A stretch of 64,000 nucleotides of DNA from DALYJJ01 sp033763935 (GTDB lineage Bacteria > Acidobacteriota > Terriglobia > Bryobacterales > Bryobacteraceae): assembly GCA_033763935.1 (NCBI GenBank), contig JANRJO010000101.1, forward strand, positions 62,001 through 126,000. Direction: 5' to 3'. Below the pieces are notes generated by a model. It saw only the letters and a list, made by a program, of their open reading frames with translations, ran no database searches and was not told the origin of the DNA. A program made the translations under genes and the position numbers. Positions 18,445 to 29,242 of this stretch are shown in pieces. The first letter of the stretch is position 1; each line of letters starts with the position of its first letter.

Positions 18445-20407
18445 CCGTTCACCACCAGCGCCACCTGCTCGGCCACCGCCCGCACCGCTTCGGCTTGAGC
18501 CCGCAGCTGCTCCCCGGCAGCGGCGCTCTCTTCGGCCATGGCAGCCGTCCTCTGCGTGGCAGTTTCCAGGTCGCGGACTCGATCTTCGATCCTTGCGACC
18601 CCTGCCGCCTCCTCGCGTGAGTCCACGCTCACCTTGTCCGTCAGCTCCGTCATCCGCTGCATCGCCGCCGACATTTGTCCCACCGCGCCCACCAGGCCTT
18701 GTAAATGCTCAGCGCCCGCGGCGGCTGAGCGCTCCGCCGCATCCGCGATCACCTGCGTGTCGGCCGCCGCCTGCGCCGCCCGCTGAGCGAGGTTCCGAAC
18801 CTCCGAGGCGACAACGGCAAAGCCCGCGCCCGCTTCTCCCGCCCGCGCCGCCTCCACCACCGCATTCAGGGCCAGTATGTTCGTCTGAAACGAGATCTCG
18901 TCGATTTGCTTCAGCACCTGGCTGATCCGCTTGCTGCCCTCCGTGATCTCATTCATAGAGGCAACCGTGTCTCCCAAGCTCGCGTTCGCTCTCCCCAGGC
19001 GCGAACCCGTATCGCTGACAATCTCCCGCGCCTCGGCCGCTTCCTTCGCTGCCCGCGTGCTCAGGTCACGGACCCGCGCCGTGTTTTCGTAGGTCTCCGC
19101 TACCGCTTCCGCTTGCTTCACGCCGCTATCGGCCAATGTGCCGCTGGCCGTAGACACCTGTGACGCGCCGCTTCGATCTCGTTCGATCCTGTCTCCAGCT
19201 GAACCACGAGTTGACGGAGCCGCCGCGTCAGGCGCCCGGCCATCACTACCCATACGCAGGCGCCACCGGCCAGTGCCACCAGGGCGATCAGCACAAGCGC
19301 CACTCGACCCTGCGCCCCACGCTCCGAGAGTTCCCTCACCGCCTCCTGATACTCTTGCTCCGGCATCGCCGCCGCGATCACCCAATCCCAGGCGGGAAAA
19401 TACCGCACCAGCGTCAGCTTCGCCGTTGCCGCCTGCTCTCCTTCCGCCTGCCATCGCCCGTGGTGCACGAAGGACTCCTCCGGCTTGAGGCGTAGCGCCG
19501 CCGCGGACAACTCCTGCATGTACGGCTTCCCCTCTGCATCGCGCGCGTCCCAACCGTTCTTCTCGTCCATCCGCCCTGCGTAGGACATCACGTACCGCCC
19601 ACGCGTCGCCCCCTTCGCATTGAAGACGAACGTGAAGCCCGTCTTGCCGATCTGCTTCTTCGCGATGAGCGCCCGCAGCTTCTCTGTTGCCGCGCGCTCC
19701 GGCAGCCCGACGAAAATCATGCCTTCCGTCTTGCCGCCCGCACCCCGGACCGGGTAGTAGCCCGTCACGTACCATCCGTCCACCACAAATGCCCGCCCCA
19801 GATACTCCTTGCCGGCCAGAACTGCCGCCACAACCTCGTTCGCATTGCCGTCCGGATGGCGCGCGGGAATGTACGTTCCGATCGCCCGCCGTCCTCCGCT
19901 CATTACTGAGGTGGCGACGCGCAACATGTCGCCGGCTTCATTCATCCTTACGAAGATCGTTGCTTTTGCGCCGATAAGCCGCGTTATCGCGTCCACGCCG
20001 GGTACCATCGTGCCGGCCTCGGCAATAGCAGCTACCGGCGCCCCTCCCAGCACTACGGTCGGAACCCTTACCTGCTCCGCAACTCCGGTGAATTGGTTCT
20101 TCGCCGTCCAGCGAGTCCGCCCAGGAAGGATGCGTAGAGCAAGCCGGTCCACTAGGATGGACCGCGCCACTGCGAGCGCCATCCGCGTCTGATCCTCCAG
20201 CAGGTCCCGCTGCCCTTCGCACAGCCGCAGCACCGCGTCGCCCGCTCCGTACAGCGTGTCCTTCGCCAGTCCTTCCAGCCGCTTCGCCGTAGCCTGCTCG
20301 GCGCCCTGCTGCTGCAGGAGCGTTATACCTCCGACGATCACGAGAGGGAGGATCGTCAGCGCCGAGCCGATGATGAGTAGTCGAGTTCGCAGGCTTGCTC
20401 GCCACAT
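18441..20407 (-). pseudogene. Methyl-accepting chemotaxis protein, interrupted by a frameshift
   Basis: Two overlapping reading frames together make one chemoreceptor. The first part (20407 down to about 19170) has a TM helix at residues 9-28, a large periplasmic Cache-like sensor region, a second TM helix (LVLIALVALAGGACVWVVMA) and the start of the cytoplasmic part (LVVQLETGSNEIEAA). The second part continues with SQVSTASGTLADSG and the full signalling domain, including the hairpin tip EISFQTNILALNAVVEAARA. The switch lies at 19163-19172 in a GCGGCGCG run, where one extra base would restore the frame as EAAASQV. No HAMP domain is obvious. It is either a recent mutation or a sequence error; the rest of the coding sequence is well kept. 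Confidence 0.8.
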
Positions 20408-20524
20408 ACTACTGCTCCATATCGGACAGTAGTGGCAGGAATCGAGGAAGCCTGTAGTACACTTCCGCTTGTGGTTCTACCTGGCGACCCCGCAGGCCTC
20501 CCTGGAACGCGCGGCCGCAAATCC

Positions 20525-20851
20525 TTGCTAAAGGTCTCGCCCTCCAGCTTGCGCGACGCCGCCCTCTGCCGTTGCATTCGTAAAATACCTCGTGGCAAGG
20601 TGTCCACCTACTCGCAGGTCGCCGCCTCGGCTGGCTATCCTGGTTACCAGCGGCAGGTGGTCAGAGTGCTCAAGGTCTACGGCGAAGGCCTTCCCTGGCA
20701 CCGTGTGGTGGGTAGCGGAGGCCAGATCCGGTTGCGCGGCGCGGCGGCGCTCGAACAGCGAACCCGCCTCGAACTCGAAGGTGTCTCCTTTCGCGGCTCC
20801 CGCATCGATATGGTGCGCCACCAGGTCGTCTTTAAGCCGTGGGAAGAGTGA
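20525..20851 (+). CDS. Alkyltransferase-like protein (ATL), MGMT fold without the catalytic Cys
   Basis: 108 residues from TTG 20525, the normal size of ATLs; an earlier GTG at 20432 would add an unrelated 31-residue extension and leave only 25 bases to the divergent chemoreceptor. IPRGKVSTYSQVAASAGYPG is the DNA-binding winged helix of the O6-alkylguanine transferase fold. The active-site PCHR is replaced by PWHR, the signature of ATLs such as E. coli YbaZ. ATLs bind O6-alkylguanine without repairing it and recruit nucleotide excision repair. It may be co-transcribed with the AraC regulator 2 bases downstream. Confidence 0.82.
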   Translation: MLKVSPSSLRDAALCRCIRKIPRGKVSTYSQVAASAGYPGYQRQVVRVLKVYGEGLPWHRVVGSGGQIRLRGAAALEQRTRLELEGVSFRGSRIDMVRHQVVFKPWEE

Positions 20852-20853
20852 GT

Positions 20854-21669
20854 ATGGCCGTACGCTACCCTCTCAAGGACACCGTCGACGAGGTCATTTA
20901 CGAGACGCCGCTCGTCACCGTCGGCCGCTTCCGCTGCCCCATCGGCCACCATCTCTTTGAGGACTCCGGCCCGGTCAGCCATCACTGCTTTGTCTTTCCG
21001 CGGGAGCCCGTCTACATCCACCACGAAGCTTCCAGCGAATTTCTCGCCGATCCCAGCGTGGTCACCTTCTACAACCAGGGAGCCCGCTTCCGCCGCCGCC
21101 GCCTCAGCCCGCAAGGCGATCGCGGCGAGTGGTTCGGCCTCGCCCCGCGCGTCTTCGCCGGCCATTCCGAGCCGTTCCGCTTCTACCACCGTCCCTCGAG
21201 CCTCGGCGCCTACGCACTCCAACGCAAGCTGGTCGAAGCCATCGAAAGCGACGGCGGGGTGGACGACCTCCTCGTCGAGGAGACTGTTCTCCGCCTCCTC
21301 GATCAGCTATCTTCCCCCGGCGCCGCTCCGCCTCAGCCCGTCACGGGCGCCGAAGTCGCGGCTGCGGCCCGTGAAATCCTCGCCCTTCGGTTCCGCGACT
21401 GCTTCTCCCTCGAAACACTCGCCGCCGCCGTCGGCGTCTCCGTCTTCCGTCTCTGCCGCGACATGAAGCGGCATACCGGCATGACGCTCCACGGCTACCG
21501 CACCCAACTCCGCTTGCGCGCCGCGCTCGAGCCCCTCTCTCAGCCGAAGGCCGACCTCCTCCAGATTGCTCTCGACCTCGGCTTCTCCACTCACAGCCAC
21601 TTCACCGAGTCCTTCCGCCGCGCCTACGGCATGCCGCCGTCCGCCTTTCGCGCTGCAAGAATTCGATAA
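20854..21669 (+). CDS. AraC-family transcriptional regulator
   Basis: 271 residues from ATG 20854, with GGGAAGAG upstream inside the end of the ATL gene. Residues 1-150 form an AraC-type sensor region with cupin-like segments (GRFRCPIGHHLFEDSGPVSH). Residues about 165-270 hold the two helix-turn-helix motifs: FSLETLAAAVGVSVFRLCRD and LLQIALDLGFSTHSHFTESF, followed by the family-typical FRRAYGMPPSAFR. Coupling to an alkylation-damage sensor recalls Ada-type logic, but no methyl-acceptor Cys domain is present here. The effector is unknown. Confidence 0.85.
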   Translation: MAVRYPLKDTVDEVIYETPLVTVGRFRCPIGHHLFEDSGPVSHHCFVFPREPVYIHHEASSEFLADPSVVTFYNQGARFRRRRLSPQGDRGEWFGLAPRVFAGHSEPFRFYHRPSSLGAYALQRKLVEAIESDGGVDDLLVEETVLRLLDQLSSPGAAPPQPVTGAEVAAAAREILALRFRDCFSLETLAAAVGVSVFRLCRDMKRHTGMTLHGYRTQLRLRAALEPLSQPKADLLQIALDLGFSTHSHFTESFRRAYGMPPSAFRAARIR

Positions 21670-21705
21670 CCGCCCGGCGCTCGTCCTCCTGACAATGGGC
21701 CTTGC

Positions 21706-22890
21706 ATGAGGGGTCTCATGATTGTGGTCACCACCGCTGCCGTCGCGGCCGCACAAGTCGCCGAGGTTGAGAAACGCGGCGCGCAAGGTCCATCACTCCT
21801 GCTCATTCCCGACGCCGGCGTCTCCTGGCGTTCGTGGTCCCCCTTCCTGGAACGCAATGCGGAGAAGTACCGCATGGTCGCCGTCACGCTCAAGGACTCT
21901 GAGACCGGCGCGGCCAAGCTCTCCGCGCTGCTCGACCAGGAGCGCCTCCGCGGCGTGATTGCCGTCGGTCAGGGCTCGGGGGGCGCCATCGCCCTTGCCC
22001 TTGCCGCCAAACGGCCCGACGCGGTGTCCGGCGTCATGGCCCTCAACGGCCCCATCACCTCGCGCGGCGACGCTCTCGATCCCCGGCCGCTCTCGCTCGA
22101 TTACGTCGCGCCGGACCGCCAGGACCTGTACCTGTCCCTCCTCCACGCAGCTCCGCACTCTCCCGCCGATACCGTCCTCCGCGCCGTCAACGTCCCCGTA
22201 CTCGCCCTGCGCAGCATCCCGCGCGGCCCCAGCGCTGAGGCGGCCAGGAAGCGCGAAGCCTGGAACGCGGAGCTGAAGCGGGCCGCTGCTCCCCTAAACG
22301 TCCATACCGCCTTCGTCGACGGCGGCGAGTATCTCCTCGAGGAGTTCCTCCCCGAGGTCGTCGACGATGCGGTGGAGCGCTTCGTCCGCGGACAGGAAGT
22401 GAAGGACTACTCGAAGCTCCTTCCGCCCCTCCAGCCCGGCGAATCGCCCTGCTCGCACGACCCCGCCTACCGCGCCTTCGATTTCTGGATCGGCGACTGG
22501 GACGTCAAGCCCGCCCAGGGGCCCGTCCCGCCCAAGCCCATGTTCAACCGCATCACCCGCGAAGACGCCGGCTGCGTGATTCGCGAAGCGTGGAGTGGCG
22601 CTGCGCTCACGGGCCAGAGCTTGAACATCTTCGACGCCTCCCGCCGCCTCTGGCGCCAGTTCTGGGCCGACTCGAACGGCGGCGTCCACGAGTACTGGGG
22701 CCGCTGGGTCAAGGGAAGCATGCGCTTCAGCGGCCTCGTCCGCGGCCCCCGCAGCGGCGTCGCCGTCCCCACTCGCCTGACGTTCTTCGTCCTCGGGCCC
22801 GACAAGGTCCGCCAGTTCTCCGAGCAATCCCGGGATGGCGGCAAGACGTGGTCCACCGCCTACGACCTGATCTACGAACGCCGGAAATAG
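21706..22890 (+). CDS. Alpha/beta-hydrolase-like domain fused to a DUF1579-like domain
   Basis: 394 residues. Residues 1-225 have an alpha/beta-hydrolase fold (LLIPDAGVSWRSWSPFLERN, GVIAVGQGSGGAIALALAAK, then the tail of the fold with FVDGGEYLLEEFLPEVVDDA). At the nucleophile elbow, where GxSxGG is expected, the sequence is GQGSGG, so the Ser position appears to be Gly and the domain may be inactive. Residues about 245-394 (AFDFWIGDWDV to the end) match the beta-barrel family seen in DUF1579-like proteins. The start at 21706 gives a weak signal peptide. The substrate is unknown. Confidence 0.6.
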   Translation: MRGLMIVVTTAAVAAAQVAEVEKRGAQGPSLLLIPDAGVSWRSWSPFLERNAEKYRMVAVTLKDSETGAAKLSALLDQERLRGVIAVGQGSGGAIALALAAKRPDAVSGVMALNGPITSRGDALDPRPLSLDYVAPDRQDLYLSLLHAAPHSPADTVLRAVNVPVLALRSIPRGPSAEAARKREAWNAELKRAAAPLNVHTAFVDGGEYLLEEFLPEVVDDAVERFVRGQEVKDYSKLLPPLQPGESPCSHDPAYRAFDFWIGDWDVKPAQGPVPPKPMFNRITREDAGCVIREAWSGAALTGQSLNIFDASRRLWRQFWADSNGGVHEYWGRWVKGSMRFSGLVRGPRSGVAVPTRLTFFVLGPDKVRQFSEQSRDGGKTWSTAYDLIYERRK

Positions 22891-23059
22891 CGTCAACGCC
22901 GCGATCGTCTCATCGATAGCCCCCATCGGACCGGGAACACACATCCTCTGCATCCCGGACACGCTTGCAAGCATCGACGAAACCAGTTAGAACGTTCTTG
23001 TAATCCGTACGCAGGTGTACGTCCGGGAGAAACGGATCGTCGCTCGATCAAGGAGGGCT

Positions 23060-25282
<2,223 letters not shown>

Positions 25283-25310
25283 AAACGCTTCGACCGAGAG
25301 ACACTTCGAA

Positions 25311-25348
25311 GAAAACGGCGGCGCACATCAAAAGCCGCCGTTTTCTTT
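25311..25348. terminator. Bidirectional rho-independent terminator between katG and the PEP-CTERM gene
   Basis: GAAAACGGCGGC (25311-25322) pairs perfectly with GCCGCCGTTTTC (25334-25345) around an 11-base loop, with a T-rich tail on the plus side. The A-rich left arm gives Ts on the minus strand, so it can also end the convergent PEP-CTERM transcript. Confidence 0.82.
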
Positions 25349-25361
25349 CCCGCAGCGCCTA

Positions 25362-26027
25362 TTACTCGTTCACCGGACGCCGGCCTGCCGATCTTCGAAC
25401 CCTCGCGAGAACTGCGAACACACCGAGAGCCGCCAGGGCCATCGTACCCGGTTCAGGCACGCGCTCCAGGCTGCCGAACGTGCCTTCGACGTCGTCAATG
25501 ATGTAGCGGCCGAACTCGGATTCGAAGTTAAACAAGCCATAAGCCGCGACTCCGGCGAAATCGACGGTCAATCTTCCCTCGGGATAATCGCTTGTGCCCT
25601 GGGGGGTCGTCGTAAACTCCCCCAACAGTGATCCGAATCCGAGTTCAGCTCCCTGCGAGTCGAACAGTTGGAGGCTCGCGAAGAACTCTTCGGACTCGCT
25701 GAACGAGTTCAGCGCGAAGCTAAAAGCGATGCTGGTGACCGCACTCTTGAGGAAATCCACCCGGAGGTCGGGGTTGAGCAGGCTCGTGCCCTCCAACCCG
25801 GGCTCGTTAATGAAGTTTTGGTTGACGCCGGGCCCGAACGTGTTGAATCCCTGTGGATCCAATGTTGTGAATAGGACGTCGTCCACTCCGTCGCCGTCCG
25901 CGTCGAAACCGTACGAGACTTGCCCGATGATCAAATCATTGAACGTCAGTACTGCGCCTCGTAGATCGCCTGCTGTCCCAAACACGAACAGGCAGGCAAG
26001 GGACAAAAGAGCGAACGTCCGGATCAT
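25362..26027 (-). CDS. PEP-CTERM sorting domain protein
   Basis: 221 residues. A signal peptide (MIRTFALLSLACLFVFGTAG) opens the protein and a PEP-CTERM tail closes it: VPEPGTMALAALGVFAVLA followed by RVRRSAGRR, meaning a PEP motif, TM helix and basic end. Exosortase (EpsH/XrtA-type) is expected to process such proteins at the cell surface. The middle is acidic and beta-rich with DADGDGVDDVLF, a possible calcium loop, and has no catalytic motif I recognise. No exosortase gene is in this window. A second PEP-CTERM protein lies at 33877. Confidence 0.82.
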   Translation of the reverse strand: MIRTFALLSLACLFVFGTAGDLRGAVLTFNDLIIGQVSYGFDADGDGVDDVLFTTLDPQGFNTFGPGVNQNFINEPGLEGTSLLNPDLRVDFLKSAVTSIAFSFALNSFSESEEFFASLQLFDSQGAELGFGSLLGEFTTTPQGTSDYPEGRLTVDFAGVAAYGLFNFESEFGRYIIDDVEGTFGSLERVPEPGTMALAALGVFAVLARVRRSAGRRPVNE

Positions 26028-26128
26028 TGCGCGTCACCGCCTTTCAGCACGACTAGCAGTATCTATTCGCGATTCAACGCCTGTCAAGCGCCTGACGGGT
26101 GGATCGCCTGGCGACGGCTTTTCCGCCT

Positions 26129-26422
26129 TCAGAAGGACAGTGTACCGGTGCGCGGCGTCTCCTCGGGGTTGGGCAGGTACAGCGTCTTGCAGTTCTCGCA
26201 GCGATAAATCTCGGCATTCTTTCCGAACCGGCTGGCGATGTCCTCGCCGAAGTAATACCAACGCTTCAGATGCCCCGCGCAGACCTTGCCCTTCTCGTCC
26301 TTTTCATTACACGCGCGCATCTTCAGGAGGCGGCGCTTCACCTTCGTGCCGTTGTCGAGCGTGGCGACAAGTTCGCACTGCGGAGCGGAAGGAGTGACTT
26401 CGGGGCTGGCCATACTATCCAC
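26129..26422 (-). CDS. Small conserved-looking protein with paired-Cys zinc-ribbon pattern
   Basis: 97 residues (a second ATG three codons in is equally possible). Cysteines occur as ACNEKDEKGKVC and YRCENCKTLY, compatible with a four-Cys zinc ribbon. Charged residues and WYYFGEDIASRFGKN lie between them. There is no signal peptide or TM helix. It starts downstream of the GH44 gene on the same strand with 21 bases between, but no functional link is evident. I do not recognise the family. Confidence 0.55.
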   Translation of the reverse strand: MDSMASPEVTPSAPQCELVATLDNGTKVKRRLLKMRACNEKDEKGKVCAGHLKRWYYFGEDIASRFGKNAEIYRCENCKTLYLPNPEETPRTGTLSF

Positions 26423-26443
26423 ATTCTAAGCCCGAGCCGGACA

Positions 26444-28198
26444 TCAGCGATTCTGGCGCCTTGGCGCGTGGCTCGCGGCTGGTTCGCCGTTTGGCGGCGG
26501 CGGAGCGGGGACGACGAACAAGGTCAGCGAGTACCCCGGCGCCGTCGTCTCGATGCTGCCATCGTCCGAGGCCCGGACATCGTCGGCGCGCTCAATGCGC
26601 GCCAAGTCCGCTTCGCTGTACCGCCACTGTTCGAGGAGCGACCCGGCGCCGAGGCCCGCCAGTTCCAGGCGCGCGCTCCGCTCGGCCGGGGTCTTGTTGA
26701 TGACGAGGACGGTGAGGGCTTTGTCGGCCGTGCGTTCGGCGGCGAAGACGGAAAGCGTATCGGGATCCGGACTAGCGGCGTACAAGCTGACATCGCCGAA
26801 GGCGCTGCCCTGGCCGTCGTAGTTGCGGAATAGGCGGAACGCGAACGCGAGTGGGTCGGTGGGCGCCGGCGGGTCCCACAGCGTGGCGATGTCGAGTCCT
26901 TCGCGTCCGAAGATGCCCAGGAGGTCCGCCTGCGCAAGCGCGCCCGTGATGCTCTCGCTTGCGCCCCAGTGATACTCGGTGATCGCGGTCTGGGTGCCGG
27001 GGTAGTGGTCGGCAACCCAGCGCTTCATGCGTGGAATCAGGGCTGCGGCCGCGGGCTTGCCGTAATCCGGTGAAGCGAGGTCATCCAGGTCGGGTGTCCA
27101 TTTCGCGCGGTACTCCGGGTCCCAAAAGACGCGGGTCGAGGTGAGGCGGAGGCTCTCCTTCTCTTCGTCACCCCGTTTAGAGAACGGGATGCCTTCCGGG
27201 GCAATGTAGGCATGCAGGTCGAGGACGTCGAGCAGGCGCTGCCCGTTCTCCTCTTCGTACTTGCGGAATTGCTCCAGGTACCAGGGCACGAAGGCCTTGC
27301 CGTCATGTTCGCGGCGATCGACAGGGTTGTTCCAGTACTGCCAATCCGCGCCGCCGTTCACGCCTCGCGAGCGCCATCCCGCATTGCAGTCTTTCAGCGA
27401 GAAGTAGAAGGACTCCCAACCGGCAGAGACGGGCCCGGTGACGAGAGCGGTGGGGTCGGCGGACTTGATGGCTTTCGCCCAGCGCATGCCTTTCTCGAAG
27501 GTCTCGTCGTATTCCTGCGGCTGCGGGTGGATGTCGCGGTGAGTGCCCGACCACCAGATCGGTTCGTTGTCCAGGCTCCACACGGCCACGCCGCCCCGGT
27601 TCGCGGGCCCGTACTTTGCCGCGAGGTAGCGGACCCATTCTGCGCCGAACTCCTCGTCCACCGGCACGTTCGTATCGTAAGGATCGTTTTCGATGTTGGT
27701 GCGGCAGTCCGGCTTACGCCCGTCGCCGCAGTCGCTCCAATAGGGATCAGTGCGGCACTGGGGGCCGTACTTCTGAACGCTGAAGCTGCACATGCGCTGG
27801 CGCGCCTTGGGCATCCAGCCCATAATCGGCATGGTGGAGATCATGATGCCGCCGGTCTCCACCACGTGATCCATCATGCGATTGAACGAGGAGCCTTCGG
27901 GGAGTTTCGAGGCGTCGGTCCGGTTATCGGGCAGGACCTCGAAAAACCAGTCCGCATCCAGGTTGCTGACGTCGAAGCTCCAGTGATAGCGGCTGGTATT
28001 GTTGCCGCCCCAGCGCCGCGCCGTGACGCGCAGTTCCCGGGCGGCGGTCCCGGCGGCTGTATCCCGGGCGGACCAGTAGAAGTTGATGCCGTAGATGTTG
28101 GGATTGATGGGGTGGCGGTCGCGATCACGGTCGACGACGAGCGTCTGCGCGAAGCAGAGAGGGGCCACGAGCACCAGAACGGAAGCAGCCCCGCGCAT
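26444..28198 (-). CDS. Glycoside hydrolase family 44 endoglucanase/xyloglucanase-like
   Basis: 584 residues with a short signal peptide (ending LCFAQ). The (beta/alpha)8 barrel carries GH44 features: TARRWGGNNTSRYHW near residue 60, VWSLDNEPIWW with the likely acid/base Glu212, and AITEYHWGASE with the likely nucleophile Glu408. The C-terminal part (about 490-570) is a beta-sandwich as in other GH44 enzymes. GH44 enzymes cleave beta-1,4-glucan chains such as CMC and xyloglucan outside the cell. The last 30 residues (PAPPPPNGEPAASHAPRR) are Pro-rich and probably disordered. Confidence 0.86.
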   Translation of the reverse strand: MRGAASVLVLVAPLCFAQTLVVDRDRDRHPINPNIYGINFYWSARDTAAGTAARELRVTARRWGGNNTSRYHWSFDVSNLDADWFFEVLPDNRTDASKLPEGSSFNRMMDHVVETGGIMISTMPIMGWMPKARQRMCSFSVQKYGPQCRTDPYWSDCGDGRKPDCRTNIENDPYDTNVPVDEEFGAEWVRYLAAKYGPANRGGVAVWSLDNEPIWWSGTHRDIHPQPQEYDETFEKGMRWAKAIKSADPTALVTGPVSAGWESFYFSLKDCNAGWRSRGVNGGADWQYWNNPVDRREHDGKAFVPWYLEQFRKYEEENGQRLLDVLDLHAYIAPEGIPFSKRGDEEKESLRLTSTRVFWDPEYRAKWTPDLDDLASPDYGKPAAAALIPRMKRWVADHYPGTQTAITEYHWGASESITGALAQADLLGIFGREGLDIATLWDPPAPTDPLAFAFRLFRNYDGQGSAFGDVSLYAASPDPDTLSVFAAERTADKALTVLVINKTPAERSARLELAGLGAGSLLEQWRYSEADLARIERADDVRASDDGSIETTAPGYSLTLFVVPAPPPPNGEPAASHAPRRQNR

Positions 28199-28246
28199 AC
28201 CGGTCTCAAACTAACACAACCACAACTCACACAACCACGGCTGTGC

Positions 28247-28618
28247 TTAGAATCCGGAGATCCGCTCAAGCCGGTAGGAAGCGTCCCTGCCGACAGGGAG
28301 CGTGGTGAAGTCCTTCGTCTGCCCCGGCTCCAGGTCGCGCACGGTCCCCACGACGGCTGCCTCGGGAAGCTGCGAGCCCGGGCCGCGCGCGGGCCGGTAA
28401 AGCCGCAGGACGACGGTGACGTTCAAGAATCGGCGGTCGCAGTCGTTGCGTACGGAGCCGGCGATCCGCGTAATGCCGTTGATCTCCTGGGTCGTCGATC
28501 CGGCAAGGACAAGGCATGCCTGGTTGGCGCCCTGTCCAATCATCGAACGGACCAGTGTCGAGCACGACGGAGTAAGCGCCAGGACGGCAAGCAGCGTCAG
28601 GAGGCGAACTGTACACAT
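28247..28618 (-). CDS. Small exported protein, FxLYD-like domain, possible lipoprotein
   Basis: 123 residues. The N-terminus LLTLLAVLALTPSCSTL resembles a lipoprotein signal, although Thr rather than Leu sits at position -3 of the lipobox. ITRIAGSVRNDCDRRFLNVT and VVLRLYRP fit an FxLYD-type beta-sandwich of envelope proteins. It is 48 bases upstream of GH44 on the same strand and might share its transcript. Its start lies 31 bases from the 40-bp repeat that opens the duplicated recO-glyQ remnant. Confidence 0.6.
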   Translation of the reverse strand: MCTVRLLTLLAVLALTPSCSTLVRSMIGQGANQACLVLAGSTTQEINGITRIAGSVRNDCDRRFLNVTVVLRLYRPARGPGSQLPEAAVVGTVRDLEPGQTKDFTTLPVGRDASYRLERISGF

Positions 28619-28648
28619 CGACGGGAACCTCCGTTTACAGATCGGCGG

Positions 28649-28688
28649 GGCCCCCGGAATCGCTTTAGGCGCGATTCCCGATATGTTA
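28649..28688. repeat. 40-bp direct repeat, copy 1 (identical to 35053-35092)
   Basis: This 40-base stretch is identical to the one upstream of recO. It contains an 8-bp inverted repeat, GGAATCGC and GCGATTCC, around a 7-base centre, and ends in GATATGTTA, which resembles a -10 box. It leads directly into a recO-like fragment, so it is most simply the recO promoter region carried along in the duplication; a REP-like palindromic element is the alternative. Confidence 0.85.
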
Positions 28689-28689
28689 T

Positions 28690-29182
28690 CGCCTCATCTC
28701 CGCCGTCACCGAGCACATGGCGGCGAAGACGGACCGCGCAATGTGGTGCGCGGCGACCTACTTCAACTTGTGGGCCGTGCTCCTCTCCGGGTTCCTGCCG
28801 GAGCTCCGGGTGAAACGCTGGTGGGCAGACCGGGGATGCATCGTCACTGAGCCCTATGACACGGAAGTAGGCGCAGGCGCCATGGAGCCCGAGACGGTCC
28901 TGCGGGTGCTGTGGCCGAAACCCTATCGCATCGCCTACGCGCAGCCCAGCCACGGGCCCGCCGACGGGCGCTACGGCGAGAATCCGAACCGTCTGTACAA
29001 GCACCAGCAACTCCAGGCGATTCTGAAGCCGACCGCCGGCGGACGTGATCGGTCAATACCTCCGCAGCCTCGAAGCGATCGGCATCGACCTGACCAGGCA
29101 CGACCTCAAGTTCGAAGAGGACAGCTGGGAGTCGCCCACGCTCGGCGGCTGGGGCATCGGCTGGCAGGTGATGCTCGACGGC
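28690..29182 (+). pseudogene. Decayed partial duplicate of recO-glyQ
   Basis: The first about 120 bases match recO at 35460-35581 (TEHMGAKTDRAVWC there, AAKTDRAMWC here). The sequence then jumps into glyQ, matching about 35788-36162 (RYWADRGCIVTEPYD there, RWWADRGCIVTEPYD here). The first 345 bases of recO, about 205 bases across the recO/glyQ junction and everything after GlyQ residue 134 are missing. One extra C near 29033 shifts the frame within the glyQ part. Similarity is high by eye but with scattered substitutions, so the copy is old and cannot make either protein. The intact genes are 6.4 kb downstream in the same orientation. Confidence 0.88.
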
Positions 29183-29242
29183 CAAGTCTCGTTCACCCGC
29201 CGCCTCTTGCCTTCTTGAGTCCGGCCGCTCAGAATATTGCTC

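Noticed and set aside
22989..22998. AGAACGTTCT palindrome before katG as a LexA or PerR site
   Set aside because: It resembles neither consensus well enough; kept only as a possible operator in the katG entry.
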